In this document: piece after piece, positions 16,821-24,937 of the stretch
Layout of the letters: each line of letters starts with the position of its first letter
Numbering within the stretch: position 1 is the stretch's first letter
NCBI GenBank assembly: GCA_038961845.1
Contig: CP152408.1
Span: 4,278,001 to 4,342,000 of the forward strand
From: Xylophilus sp. GW821-FHT01B05
Lineage (GTDB): Bacteria; Pseudomonadota; Gammaproteobacteria; Burkholderiales; Burkholderiaceae_C
DNA length: 64,000 nt
Direction: 5' to 3'
Program-made: the position numbers and the translations under genes
The notes under the pieces: generated by a model
What the model saw: the letters and a program-made list of their open reading frames with translations, nothing else
Told to the model about the DNA's origin: nothing
Database searches by the model: none

Positions 16821-17465
16821 TCAGGAGCGCGACAACAGCTCGCTCGCCTGAATACCCGCCTCAATTGCACCCAGCTCGCGCGTCAGCAGTGCCTGGCCTT
16901 TTGCAGCAAGCGCGCGGTGCGCCGCCAGGTCTGCCCAGCGGCTGGTGGAGGCTTCAGCGGGCGTGATCCACACGAAGCGGATACGCCCCTGCGCCAGCTC
17001 GGCCAGACGCTGCTCGCGCGCCGGGTCGGCCTTGTCCCAGGCGCAGCCGATAAGGGTGCGCGGGCCCCGGCGCTCGCGGGCGTCCAGCTCGGCAAAAAAC
17101 GGCAGCTTGGCAGACACCCAGGCAAGCAGGCCAGCGTTCAGCGCGGCATCCAGGGGCGATGGGGTGGCGGCACGGCTCTTGTCGAACTCACGCAAGGCGC
17201 CCACGCGGTAGTGCACCGCCTGGTTGGCACTGACCGTGCCGGTCTCAATGATGGCCGGCCCGTTGGAGCGAGAACCATCGGCGCGCCGGATCTTGCGCAA
17301 ATCGGCGAGCTGGGCCGGCAGCATGCACAGGTACAGCGCGGCATGCTCGGCCGACAGCGCCGTGCCATCAGGCAGCGCGCCGGGCGTGCCCTGCTCTGGC
17401 GTGGGGGTGAAGGGGGATTCGATCGGCGCAGGCGCCGGCTTGTGTGATTTACCGCGATCGGCCAT
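16821..17465 (-). CDS. Unknown 214-aa protein with an excisionase/HTH_17-like N-terminal region
   Basis: I do not recognise a named family. Residues ~37-95 (ALSAEHAALYLCMLPAQLAD, later GPAIIETG and HYRVGALREF) resemble the HTH_17/excisionase-like fold, in which a helix-turn-helix is followed by a G-x-x-V-x-Y-R wing. The remainder is an alpha/beta region with a LIGCAWDKADPAREQRLAEL segment. It starts 5 bp after the run-on end of the AbiEii reading frame on the same strand, so it is probably the third gene of the abiE operon. Converges on the antitoxin gene with a 2-bp gap. A role as an accessory regulator is only a guess. Confidence 0.6.
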   Translation of the reverse strand: MADRGKSHKPAPAPIESPFTPTPEQGTPGALPDGTALSAEHAALYLCMLPAQLADLRKIRRADGSRSNGPAIIETGTVSANQAVHYRVGALREFDKSRAATPSPLDAALNAGLLAWVSAKLPFFAELDARERRGPRTLIGCAWDKADPAREQRLAELAQGRIRFVWITPAEASTSRWADLAAHRALAAKGQALLTRELGAIEAGIQASELLSRS

Positions 17466-17470
17466 GGCCG

Positions 17471-18316
17471 TTACTCCTCGTCGCGGGTCATCCGGACGGG
17501 GTGGATTCTATCGGGCGGGGGCTTTCTGCCAGGCCTGGCAAATGGCAAATGGTCAGCACTCTGCCCCTGAAGGCGACGACACATTCGCGCTTGAGGTAAC
17601 AGCAGCCAACCGGGTGGCGAGCATGTCGGCCTGTTCGGCAAACTTCTTCGCATTGCTCTTTTGCAACTGCGCCAGGTTGTGCAGCTTCCAGCGGATGCCC
17701 GGCAGGTGCGCAGCGGCGGGAACAGCACCTCGTGCACCGGCCGGTTGCTGCAGGCCAGGTAGACAACGAAGGCGCGACGGATGCCGGGCGTGACGCCTTC
17801 ATGCGCAAAGAGCTGCATCACGTCGAACAGGTCGCGCGGGTGCTGCCGGTCCAGCGCCGCCACCAGCTTGCCGCCGTACACATCCTCCAGCGACACCAGC
17901 GGGATTTCCAGGTCGGCCATCAGCACATCGCGGGCTGTTGGCGTAAGCGAAGCCTGGCGCACCGGCCGCACGGTGCCGCGCATCACGAAGTTCACTTCGA
18001 TCTTGACCTGCACAGGGCCACGGCGCACCAGCAGCTTGGTCTCGCCCGCTGCCGCCGCAGGTGCATGGGTCTGAAAGCCCAGCTTCTTCAGTCGCTCGGC
18101 CGCCTGCCGCACAGCCTCATTGATGCGCGCCAGCGCTGCGTCGCGCGGCAGCCTGTGGTCAGGAAAGACCAGATCGAGGTCCACCGACAAGCGCGGCATG
18201 TCGCGCACGAACAGATTGATCGCCGTGCCGCCCTTCAGCGCGAACGTGTCGTCCACGAACACCAGCGGCGCGACCTGCGTCAACAGGCGCGCGGTATCGA
18301 GATAGGTCTGGTTCAT
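17471..18316 (-). pseudogene. AbiEii/AbiGii-family nucleotidyltransferase toxin, broken by deletion and frameshift
   Basis: The first ~200 codons encode a good AbiEii-type NTase, the toxin of type IV abortive-infection AbiE systems: the ALKGGTAINLF motif (residues 26-36), catalytic-type Asp46/Asp48 in LSVDLDLVF, and the RDLFDVMQLF motif. After VHEVLFPPL (near 17710) the frame changes to low-complexity Arg/Ser/Pro sequence ending at 17471. The true C-terminus is still present in another frame: LPGIRWKLHNLAQLQKSNAK, then KFAEQADMLATRLAAV, stopping at 17553-17555. About 50 residues that normally sit between these parts are missing. The ATG at 18316 overlaps the antitoxin stop (ATGA). The catalytic half is intact, so loss of toxicity is likely but not proven. 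Confidence 0.82.
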
Positions 18317-19050
18317 GCCTTCAGCACCAGCAGGCCGTCGGCGGATCGGGACACCCAGGGCCGGTCGCTGCCCGTGGGCAGCGTGGCCGGATCGAGCTTG
18401 GCGGCCCAAGGCAGCGATGCCTCGCGGCCAAGCTGCAAGCACAGCCGCACGGTCTTGACGCTCGTGCAGCGCTGCAGCAGCTCACGCAGCACGTCAGCGC
18501 GCAGGCTGTAGGCGCTCTCCATGAGTTCGCGCGCCTCCTGCAGCGGCTGGCGCACGCCCACGTCGCTCAGCAGCTCCAGCAACGCACGCTCCGGCGCCGA
18601 AACCTGCGCCGCCCCGCTGCGCTTTTCGAACGGCCCGATGTGCAGCAAGGCGCCCGGCTCCTCATCGAACAGGCGCTTGCGGCTGTACTCAGCCGGAAAG
18701 CGCTCGGTGAACCACTCTGGCAACTTGCCTGTTGCCCAGCCGTAGAGCTGCAGCACCGGCTGCTGCGCCACGTACTGGCGCACGCCGTACCAGTCCAGCG
18801 CCGACTTGCCGCCTACGTGCAGGCCCTCGAACCGGCGCTGCAGCAGGATCAGACTCGGATGCAGTGCCAAAGGGTCATTGGGGCGGCAGAACACTCCGCG
18901 TGTCAGGCGTACGAGCCAGCCCGCGCGCACGTAGTGCACGGCCAGGTCCGCCGAGATGCCCAAGCCCGCCAGGTCGCCCGATGTCAACGGCGTTCCCGGG
19001 GCCCAGTGGGTGTAGAGCGAATTTAACTTGCTCGTTCCAGTCGTAGCCAT
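18313..19050 (-). CDS. AbiEi-family type IV antitoxin / transcriptional repressor
   Basis: A 245-residue AbiEi protein: N-terminal winged helix (about residues 22-60, GISADLAVHYVRAGWLVRLT, then GVFCRP), followed by the C-terminal domain with LLQRRFEGLHVGGKSALDWY and SAPERALLELLSDVG. In known AbiE modules it represses the operon and counters the AbiEii toxin without forming a stable complex. It is the first gene of a leftward operon and looks full-length with no damage, in contrast to its toxin. Confidence 0.9.
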   Translation of the reverse strand: MATTGTSKLNSLYTHWAPGTPLTSGDLAGLGISADLAVHYVRAGWLVRLTRGVFCRPNDPLALHPSLILLQRRFEGLHVGGKSALDWYGVRQYVAQQPVLQLYGWATGKLPEWFTERFPAEYSRKRLFDEEPGALLHIGPFEKRSGAAQVSAPERALLELLSDVGVRQPLQEARELMESAYSLRADVLRELLQRCTSVKTVRLCLQLGREASLPWAAKLDPATLPTGSDRPWVSRSADGLLVLKA

Positions 19051-19069
19051 ACTTCGATTGAAGCATTTC

Positions 19070-19092
19070 TTTCAAATGACTGTCAATTGAAA
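19070..19092. promoter_or_regulatory. Inverted repeat upstream of the AbiE antitoxin, candidate operator
   Basis: TTTCAA-N11-TTGAAA, 20 bp upstream of the antitoxin start codon. AbiEi proteins bind inverted repeats in this position in characterised systems; here it is inferred from position and symmetry only. Confidence 0.4.
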
Positions 19093-19228
19093 TAGCACGA
19101 TGAATCGTAGCCAAACTACGGCTGAATCAAACAATCAAAAATATGCGTGCTCAAGGGCTTCAAGATCACCGCCTTGCGCTTACCCCTGGAGCGGTGCTTC
19201 AGCCGGCATGCACCAAGAGATTCAAGTA

Positions 19229-19241
19229 CGCTCAATGAGCG
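19229..19241. promoter_or_regulatory. Short palindrome upstream of the small HTH gene
   Basis: CGCTCA-A-TGAGCG followed closely by CATAATG, which resembles a -10 box. A candidate operator for the small HTH gene that starts at 19308. The remainder of 19051-19307 shows nothing I recognise. Confidence 0.3.
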
Positions 19242-19307
19242 CATAATGCCGCCCAATGCAGTTCCCCCTGCCGCGCACGGCGGCACGGATTCTTGTCATC
19301 GGCATTC

Positions 19308-19601
19308 ATGACCGACCCCAAGCCACAAAGCCCTACGCCAGCCGTCATACACGAAGCCCGCCTTGCTGCAAGCCTGACGCAGACAGAGGCGGCTCAAACG
19401 GTGCGGGCATCGCTGCGCGGATGGCAGCAATGGGAGGCTGGCGATCGGGCCATGCCGCCCGGCTTGTTCGAATTGTTCATGCTCAAGACCAGGCAATGGT
19501 CGCTCGGCGATGAAGCGCAGAAGCGTGTCGCGAAGATCGAAGACATGGCGAAGCGCGCCGCCAACGGCCCCCCAAAGGCTGGCGACATGCTCGCTAACTA
19601 G
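19308..19601 (+). CDS. Small helix-turn-helix protein, 97 aa
   Basis: A short XRE-like DNA-binding protein. Residues ~12-45 (HEARLAASLTQTEAAQTVRA then LRGWQQWEAGDRAMPPGLFE) have the pattern of an HTH in which helix 3 begins SLRGWQQWEAG, as in many phage- or island-encoded regulators that recognise codon TRP-containing HTH variants. The ATG at 19308 is chosen over a TTG 15 bp upstream. It lies 9 bp before mutS and reads in the same direction, at the right edge of the toxin-antitoxin patch. Function unassigned. Confidence 0.6.
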   Translation: MTDPKPQSPTPAVIHEARLAASLTQTEAAQTVRASLRGWQQWEAGDRAMPPGLFELFMLKTRQWSLGDEAQKRVAKIEDMAKRAANGPPKAGDMLAN

Positions 19602-19610
19602 ATGATTTAA

Positions 19611-22241
19611 ATGGAAAAAACAGACACCTCCGCCCACACCCCCATGATGCAGCAGTACCTGCGTCTGAAGGCGGACTTCCCCACCACCCTGCTGTTCTAC
19701 CGCATGGGCGATTTCTACGAGCTGTTCTGGGAAGACGCCGAGAAGGCTGCGCGCTTGCTGGACATCACGCTGACGCGGCGCGGGCAGTCGGCGGGGCAGC
19801 CGGTGGTGATGGCGGGCGTGCCGTTTCACGCCATGGAGAACTACCTGGCCAAGCTGATCCGCCTGGGCGAATCGGTAGCCATTTGCGAGCAGGTGGGCGA
19901 GGTCGGCGCCAGCAAGGGGCCGGTGGAGCGCAAGGTGGTGCGCGTGGTCACGCCCGGCACGCTGACCGATGCCGAGCTGCTGCAGGACAAGGCCGAATCC
20001 GTGCTGCTGGCAGTGCACCACGGCCTGCGCAATGTGGTGGGCCTGGCCTGGCTGTCTGTCACGCAGGGCGAGGTGCAATTGGCCGAATGCCCGCCCGATG
20101 CGCTGGAGAGCTGGATCGCCCGCATCGCGCCCAGCGAGGTGCTCTACAACGCCGATGCCGCCAGCGCCTTCGCCCAGCAATTGCAGGCGCTGCGCCGCAA
20201 CACGCCTTTTGCGCTGACGGCGCGGCCAGAGTGGCAGTTCGACGCCAAGCTGGGCCAGACCAAGCTGCAAGAGCAATTGGGCACCAACAGCCTTGCCGCC
20301 TGGAGCGCCGAGCAGTTAGCGCAGGCACATGCCGCCGCCGCCGTGCTGCTGACCTTTGCCGAGCACACCCAGGGCCGCGCGCTGTCGCATGTGAAGACGC
20401 TGCGCGTGCAGCGCGACGATGAGCTGATCGAGCTGCCCACCCTCACCCGCCGCAACCTGGAGCTAGTGAAGACGCTGCGCGGCGAGGATTCGCCCACGCT
20501 GTTCTCGCTGCTCGACACCTGCATGACCGCCATGGGCAGCCGCGCGCTGCGCAGCTGGCTGCTGGAGCCGCAGCGCGAACGGCGCCAGGCGCAGCAGCGG
20601 CTGGACGCCATCGGTGCGCTGCGCGGCGCGCGCGGTGAAGGCCCGTTTGGCCGGCTGCGCGAGCAGCTCAAGGGCACCAGCGACGTGGAGCGCATCAGTG
20701 CCCGCACGGCGCTGCGCCAGGTGCGCCCGCGTGAGCTGGTGGCGCTGGTGCAGTCGCTACAAAAAGCAGAGCGGCTAGCCCAGGTTCTACCTGGGGAAAC
20801 GGCACTTTTCTCTAAAATTTCTGAAGATCTGCAGCCGCCGGCAGAAGTGGTGGCGCTGCTGCAAAGCGCCCTGCTGCCCGAGCCGGCCGCGCTGGTACGC
20901 GATGGCGGCGTGATCGGCACCGGCTTTGATGCCGATCTGGACGAGCTGCGCGCCATCCAGGACAACTGCGACGGCTTTCTGCTGGAGCTGGAAACGCGCG
21001 AGAAGGCGCGCACCGGCATTGCCAACCTGCGGGTGCAGTTCAACCGGGTGCACGGCTTCTATATCGAGGTTACCGGCAGCCATCTCGACAAGGTGCCGGA
21101 CGACTACCGCCGCCGCCAGACCCTGAAGAACGCCGAGCGCTTCATCACGCCCGAGCTGAAGGCTTTTGAAGACAAGGCGCTGTCAGCCCAAGAGCGCGCA
21201 CTGGCGCGCGAAAAGTGGCTGTACGAGCAGGTGCTGGATGCCCTGCAGCCGCATGTGGCGGCACTGGGCCAACTGGCCAAGGCCGTGGCCACGGTGGACG
21301 CGCTGTGCGCGCTGGCCGAGCGCTCGCTCACGCTCAACTGGTGCCTGCCGGAGTTTGTCAAAACGCCCTGCATCGAGATCGAGGCCGGCCGCCATCCGGT
21401 GGTGGAAGCGCGCCTGGCCGAGGGCTACGGCGCGCCGGGCGCGGGCAGCGGCTTTATCGCCAACGACACCCGCCTGGGCCCGCGCCATCGCATGCAGATG
21501 ATCACCGGCCCCAACATGGGCGGTAAGTCGACCTACATGCGGCAGATCGCGGTGATCGTGCTGCTGGCTTCCATCGGCAGCTACGTGCCCGCCAGCGCCT
21601 GCCGGCTTGGGCCCATCGATGCCATCCACACCCGCATCGGCGCGGCCGACGACCTAGCCAACGCGCAATCCACCTTCATGCTGGAGATGACCGAGGCCGC
21701 ACAGATCCTGCACACCGCCACGCCGCACAGCCTGGTGCTGATGGACGAGATCGGCCGCGGCACCAGCACCTTCGACGGGCTGGCGCTGGCATCCGGCATT
21801 GCCACGCACCTGCATGACAAGGCGCAGTGCTTCACGCTGTTTGCCACCCACTACTTCGAGCTGACCGAGTTCCCGGCCAAGCACCATGCCGCCGTTAACG
21901 TGCATGTGAGCGCAACCGAATCCGGTGCCGACATCGTCTTCCTGCACGAGATCCAGCCCGGCCCGGCCAGCCGCAGCTACGGCATCCAGGTAGCGCGCCT
22001 GGCCGGCATGCCGGCCGTGGTGGTGCAACACGCCCGCCACGCCCTGGCCGCGCTGGAAGAAAAAGCCAGCGCGCACCAGGCCCAGGTGGATCTGTTTGCG
22101 CCGCCGCCAGAAAGCATCGCGGCCGGCCCGAGCATGGTGGAGACGCGGCTGGCAGACATAGACCCCGACGCGCTCACGCCGCGCGAGGCGCTGGATGCGC
22201 TCTATGCGCTGAAGAAGCTGTCGCTGCGCGACGCGCGCTGA
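19611..22241 (+). CDS. mutS: DNA mismatch repair protein MutS
   Basis: An 876-residue MutS that recognises mismatches and starts methyl-directed repair with MutL. The mismatch-reading Phe-x-Glu motif is Phe35-Tyr36-Glu37 in MGDFYELF. The C-terminal ABC-type ATPase has Walker [14 protein letters not shown] near residue 633, Walker B/D-loop [14 protein letters not shown] near 710, and the [12 protein letters not shown] switch. Residues ~382-403 ([20 protein letters not shown] and on) are encoded by a copy of dispersed repeat R1 inserted in frame in the lever region, which gives this stretch a sequence unlike other MutS proteins. Ends 5 bp before the convergent GntR gene. Confidence 0.97.
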   Translation: MEKTDTSAHTPMMQQYLRLKADFPTTLLFYRMGDFYELFWEDAEKAARLLDITLTRRGQSAGQPVVMAGVPFHAMENYLAKLIRLGESVAICEQVGEVGASKGPVERKVVRVVTPGTLTDAELLQDKAESVLLAVHHGLRNVVGLAWLSVTQGEVQLAECPPDALESWIARIAPSEVLYNADAASAFAQQLQALRRNTPFALTARPEWQFDAKLGQTKLQEQLGTNSLAAWSAEQLAQAHAAAAVLLTFAEHTQGRALSHVKTLRVQRDDELIELPTLTRRNLELVKTLRGEDSPTLFSLLDTCMTAMGSRALRSWLLEPQRERRQAQQRLDAIGALRGARGEGPFGRLREQLKGTSDVERISARTALRQVRPRELVALVQSLQKAERLAQVLPGETALFSKISEDLQPPAEVVALLQSALLPEPAALVRDGGVIGTGFDADLDELRAIQDNCDGFLLELETREKARTGIANLRVQFNRVHGFYIEVTGSHLDKVPDDYRRRQTLKNAERFITPELKAFEDKALSAQERALAREKWLYEQVLDALQPHVAALGQLAKAVATVDALCALAERSLTLNWCLPEFVKTPCIEIEAGRHPVVEARLAEGYGAPGAGSGFIANDTRLGPRHRMQMITGPNMGGKSTYMRQIAVIVLLASIGSYVPASACRLGPIDAIHTRIGAADDLANAQSTFMLEMTEAAQILHTATPHSLVLMDEIGRGTSTFDGLALASGIATHLHDKAQCFTLFATHYFELTEFPAKHHAAVNVHVSATESGADIVFLHEIQPGPASRSYGIQVARLAGMPAVVVQHARHALAALEEKASAHQAQVDLFAPPPESIAAGPSMVETRLADIDPDALTPREALDALYALKKLSLRDAR
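20757..20820 (+). repeat. Dispersed repeat R1, copy C, inside mutS
   Basis: GCTAGCCCAGG, then ACCTGGG, GGCACTTTTCTCTAAAATT: R1 core and T-rich tail within the mutS reading frame, translated without interrupting it. Confidence 0.7.
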
Positions 22242-22246
22242 TGCAG

Positions 22247-23011
22247 TTACGGCCGCACCTTGATGTGCAGCGAAGCCATGTCGGTGCGATACAGCGCGTG
22301 GTAGTACTCCACCGGCTGCCCTGAGGCCGAATACGCGCAAGACTCAATGCCCAGCAGCGGCGTGTTGTGCGAGACCTCCAGCAGTTGCGCCTGCTCGGCG
22401 TCGGCGTTCACCGCCTCTATCCAGCGGTCAGCCTGGTGAAACACCAGCCCGTACTGGCGGCGCAGCACGTCGTAGAGCGAGCGCGCCTGCAGCGGCAACT
22501 GGTCCAGCCCCGGCACCAACTGCTCGGGGATGCTGATGGATACCAGCAGGCGCGGCACGCCCTCGACCACCATCACACGCGTGACCTCGACCACGCGCGA
22601 CTCGATGCCCTCGCCCGGCGGCAGCCGCAGCAGTGCCTGGGCGCGCGGGCTGGGCACGGTGCTGCGCTGCTGCAGGATGCGGCGCGCCACGGCGCGGTTG
22701 TGCTCTATCAACTCGTCCGAGAAGCCAACCACCGAACCGACGAAATCCTGCGTCTCGCGCCGGCCGGCGACGAAGGCGCCCTTGCCCTGGCGCTTGTAGA
22801 TCACGTGCTGGTAGACGAGCTGGTTCAGCGCCTCGCGCACCACCGTGCGCGACACGCCAAAGCGCTGGCACAGCTCGTTCTCTGAAGGCAGCGCGGCATG
22901 GGCCTGCAGAGCCTGGTCGCGGATCAGCGCCAGGATGGAATTCTTGACCTGCGACCAGAGCGGCTCGCGCCCGGCAATGGTTTGGATGGGGGCGGGATGA
23001 GGGTCGGTCAT
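22247..23011 (-). CDS. GntR-family transcriptional regulator (HutC/UTRA subfamily)
   Basis: A 254-residue regulator. Residues ~18-85 are a GntR winged helix (LPSENELCQRFGVSRTVVRE, ALNQLVYQHVIYKRQGKGAF) and ~100-245 a UTRA ligand domain ending VEYYHALYRTDMASLHIKVR, the HutC subfamily. Its ATG overlaps the stop of the glpD-like gene (ATGA), so it is the second gene of that leftward operon and probably controls it and the divergent kinase operon via the palindromes at 24760 and 24901. UTRA domains usually bind small metabolites such as sugar phosphates; the ligand here is unknown. Confidence 0.92.
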   Translation of the reverse strand: MTDPHPAPIQTIAGREPLWSQVKNSILALIRDQALQAHAALPSENELCQRFGVSRTVVREALNQLVYQHVIYKRQGKGAFVAGRRETQDFVGSVVGFSDELIEHNRAVARRILQQRSTVPSPRAQALLRLPPGEGIESRVVEVTRVMVVEGVPRLLVSISIPEQLVPGLDQLPLQARSLYDVLRRQYGLVFHQADRWIEAVNADAEQAQLLEVSHNTPLLGIESCAYSASGQPVEYYHALYRTDMASLHIKVRP

Positions 23012-24729
23012 GGGGCAGGTTGCGTGGGGCTGTTGTCAATTTTTGCCGCATGGCGGGCCTGCAGCAGCGCGCTGGTCTGCTCTATTTCATGCTGGGCGCG
23101 CTCTGCCGGCCAGCCCAGCTCTGCCCCCAGGATGGTGGCCAACGCCTGGAGTGCGCGCAAGCTGCACTGGCCCTCGAACGCGGCCAGGCTGCGGCGCAGC
23201 ACTACGTCGGCCAGATGGGTCACGCGCTCGTGGCGCGCCATGTGCACGATCTCGCCCACGCAGTAACGGGCCAGGCCGTCCACCGGGCCGGCACCCGCTG
23301 TTGCCATGGTCTGCAGCACCTGCGCCGCCGCTGTGCCGTAGCGCTCCCACAGGCGCCGCGCCAGTGCTTCGTCTACCGCGTGCTGCTGCGCCAGCGCGGT
23401 GATGGCCTGCTGTTGCAGCGCCGGGCTTGCGGGCCAGTCGCGCCCGCCACCTATGGGCAGCGCGGCGGTGTCGGTGCGGCGCGGGCGCTGCAGCCGGGCC
23501 AGCACCGCGTCCGCCATCTGGGCGGCGCAGACGCGGTAGGTGGTCCACTTGCCGCCGACCAGCGTCAGCACGTCAAAGCCACGGCCGGGCGCAGCGGGAT
23601 AGTGGTGCAACTGGTGGTCGCGGCTGATCGCGCCGGCCACCTTGCCCTGGCTGCTGGGCAGCGGGCGCACGCCGGCGTACTGGAACACGATGTGCGCGCG
23701 TGATACATCCAGGCGCGGCATCAGCACGCGTAGCACGTCGAACAGGTAGTCGATCTCTGCCGGCGTGCATTGCTTGTCGTCGGGCTGCTCGCTGCGGATG
23801 TCGGTGGTGCCCAGCAGTACCAGGTCTTGTGCCAGCGGGTAGACCAGGCAGATGCGGTGGTCGGCGGTCTCGAAGTACACCATGCGCCCGGCCAGCTCGT
23901 GCCACAGCGCGGCGTGGCGCAGCACCAGGTGCGAGCCGCGCGTGCCGCCCATCAATTGCGCCTCTATGCCCAGGCAGCGGTTGGCTTGGTCGACCCAGGC
24001 GCCGGTGGCGTTGACCACCAGCCGTGGCCGCACGCGGTAGTGCTGCTGTGTCTCGGTGTCGCGCAGCAGCACGTCGCTGCCCTGGTGTGACTCCAGCGCC
24101 ATGTAGGGCACGGCCATGGCGGCGGGGCAGTCATGCTCGGCGTCCATCAGCAGCTCCAGCGCCAGGCGTTCGGGATGCAGCAGGCGGGCGTCGTAGTACT
24201 CGGCGGCGCGCTGCACGTCGGCGGCCAGCGATGGCATGGCCGCGCGCATCTCGCGCGGGCCTACCAGCCGGTGGCGTGGCAGCACGGGCAGGTGGCGGCC
24301 AAACCAGTCGTACACCAGCAGGCCCAGCTTGGTCACCAGCGCACCCTTGGGGCCGGGCGTGGTGCTCCAGCGCAGGAAGCGGGCCGGCGCCTGCAGCAGG
24401 CCCGCCGTCCACTGCCGCAGCGGCACCCACACCGGTATCGGCCGCACCAGGTGCGGCGCGTTGCACAGCAGGCGGTTGCGCTCCTCGACCGATTCGCGCA
24501 CCAGCGCGAACTCGCCCGTCTCCAGGTAGCGCAACCCGCCGTGGATCAGGCGCGAGGGCGCGGCGCTGGTGCCGCTGCAGAAGTCTTCCTGCTCCACCAG
24601 CAGGGCCGCCACGCCCTGCGCCGCCAGGTCGCGGTACAGGCCTATGCCGTTGATGCCGCCGCCAACGATCAGGACCTCGACCCCGGCGGATTGCTGCAAC
24701 TGCCCGAGCAGGGCCGAACGCGTTCGCAT
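23008..24729 (-). CDS. FAD-dependent glycerol-3-phosphate dehydrogenase family protein (GlpD-like)
   Basis: A 573-residue FAD dehydrogenase of the GlpD family, oxidising glycerol-3-phosphate or a similar polyol phosphate and passing electrons to quinone at the inner membrane. The dinucleotide site is VLIVGGGINGIGLYRD (GxGxxG at residues 23-28), followed by FCSGTSAAPSRLIHGGLRYL and, near residue 330, YAGVRPLPS; a C-terminal helical DAO_C domain follows from ~390. The ATG at 24729 is supported by AGGAGG just upstream; the frame is open to 24879 but lacks a better start. The neighbours (FGGY kinase and ThDP enzyme, no glpK or glpF) suggest a substrate other than glycerol-3-phosphate, for example a tetritol or pentitol phosphate as in EryB. 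Confidence 0.88.
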   Translation of the reverse strand: MRTRSALLGQLQQSAGVEVLIVGGGINGIGLYRDLAAQGVAALLVEQEDFCSGTSAAPSRLIHGGLRYLETGEFALVRESVEERNRLLCNAPHLVRPIPVWVPLRQWTAGLLQAPARFLRWSTTPGPKGALVTKLGLLVYDWFGRHLPVLPRHRLVGPREMRAAMPSLAADVQRAAEYYDARLLHPERLALELLMDAEHDCPAAMAVPYMALESHQGSDVLLRDTETQQHYRVRPRLVVNATGAWVDQANRCLGIEAQLMGGTRGSHLVLRHAALWHELAGRMVYFETADHRICLVYPLAQDLVLLGTTDIRSEQPDDKQCTPAEIDYLFDVLRVLMPRLDVSRAHIVFQYAGVRPLPSSQGKVAGAISRDHQLHHYPAAPGRGFDVLTLVGGKWTTYRVCAAQMADAVLARLQRPRRTDTAALPIGGGRDWPASPALQQQAITALAQQHAVDEALARRLWERYGTAAAQVLQTMATAGAGPVDGLARYCVGEIVHMARHERVTHLADVVLRRSLAAFEGQCSLRALQALATILGAELGWPAERAQHEIEQTSALLQARHAAKIDNSPTQPAP

Positions 24730-24759
24730 TGTGTGCGCCTCCTGGTGAGCGATCACCAA

Positions 24760-24773
24760 CTTGTTATTACATG
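24760..24773. promoter_or_regulatory. Operator-like site 1 of the GntR cluster
   Basis: CTTGTTATTACATG lies 31 bp upstream of the glpD-like start and matches the perfect palindrome at 24903-24916 at 12 of 14 positions. Two related sites in the divergent promoter suggest control of both operons by the cluster's GntR protein. Confidence 0.5.
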
Positions 24774-24900
24774 AGTGCAAGCACCATGGATCATAGAAGC
24801 GCCCACCCACACCTGCCTTACAACGCAATTCATCAAGACTTAAGGCAAACCCTGCCTTGACGCTAGGAAACCAATCCATAGACTACAAACCGCAACACCC

Positions 24901-24918
24901 ATCTTGTCATTACAAGAT
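24901..24918. promoter_or_regulatory. Operator-like palindrome 2 of the GntR cluster
   Basis: ATCTTGT-CATT-ACAAGAT is a perfect inverted repeat ending 19 bp before the kinase ATG, next to the ribosome site GGAGG. Position would block transcription or its start. GntR/UTRA binding is inferred. Confidence 0.55.
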
Positions 24919-24937
24919 AAAAAATGGAGGGAGCACC

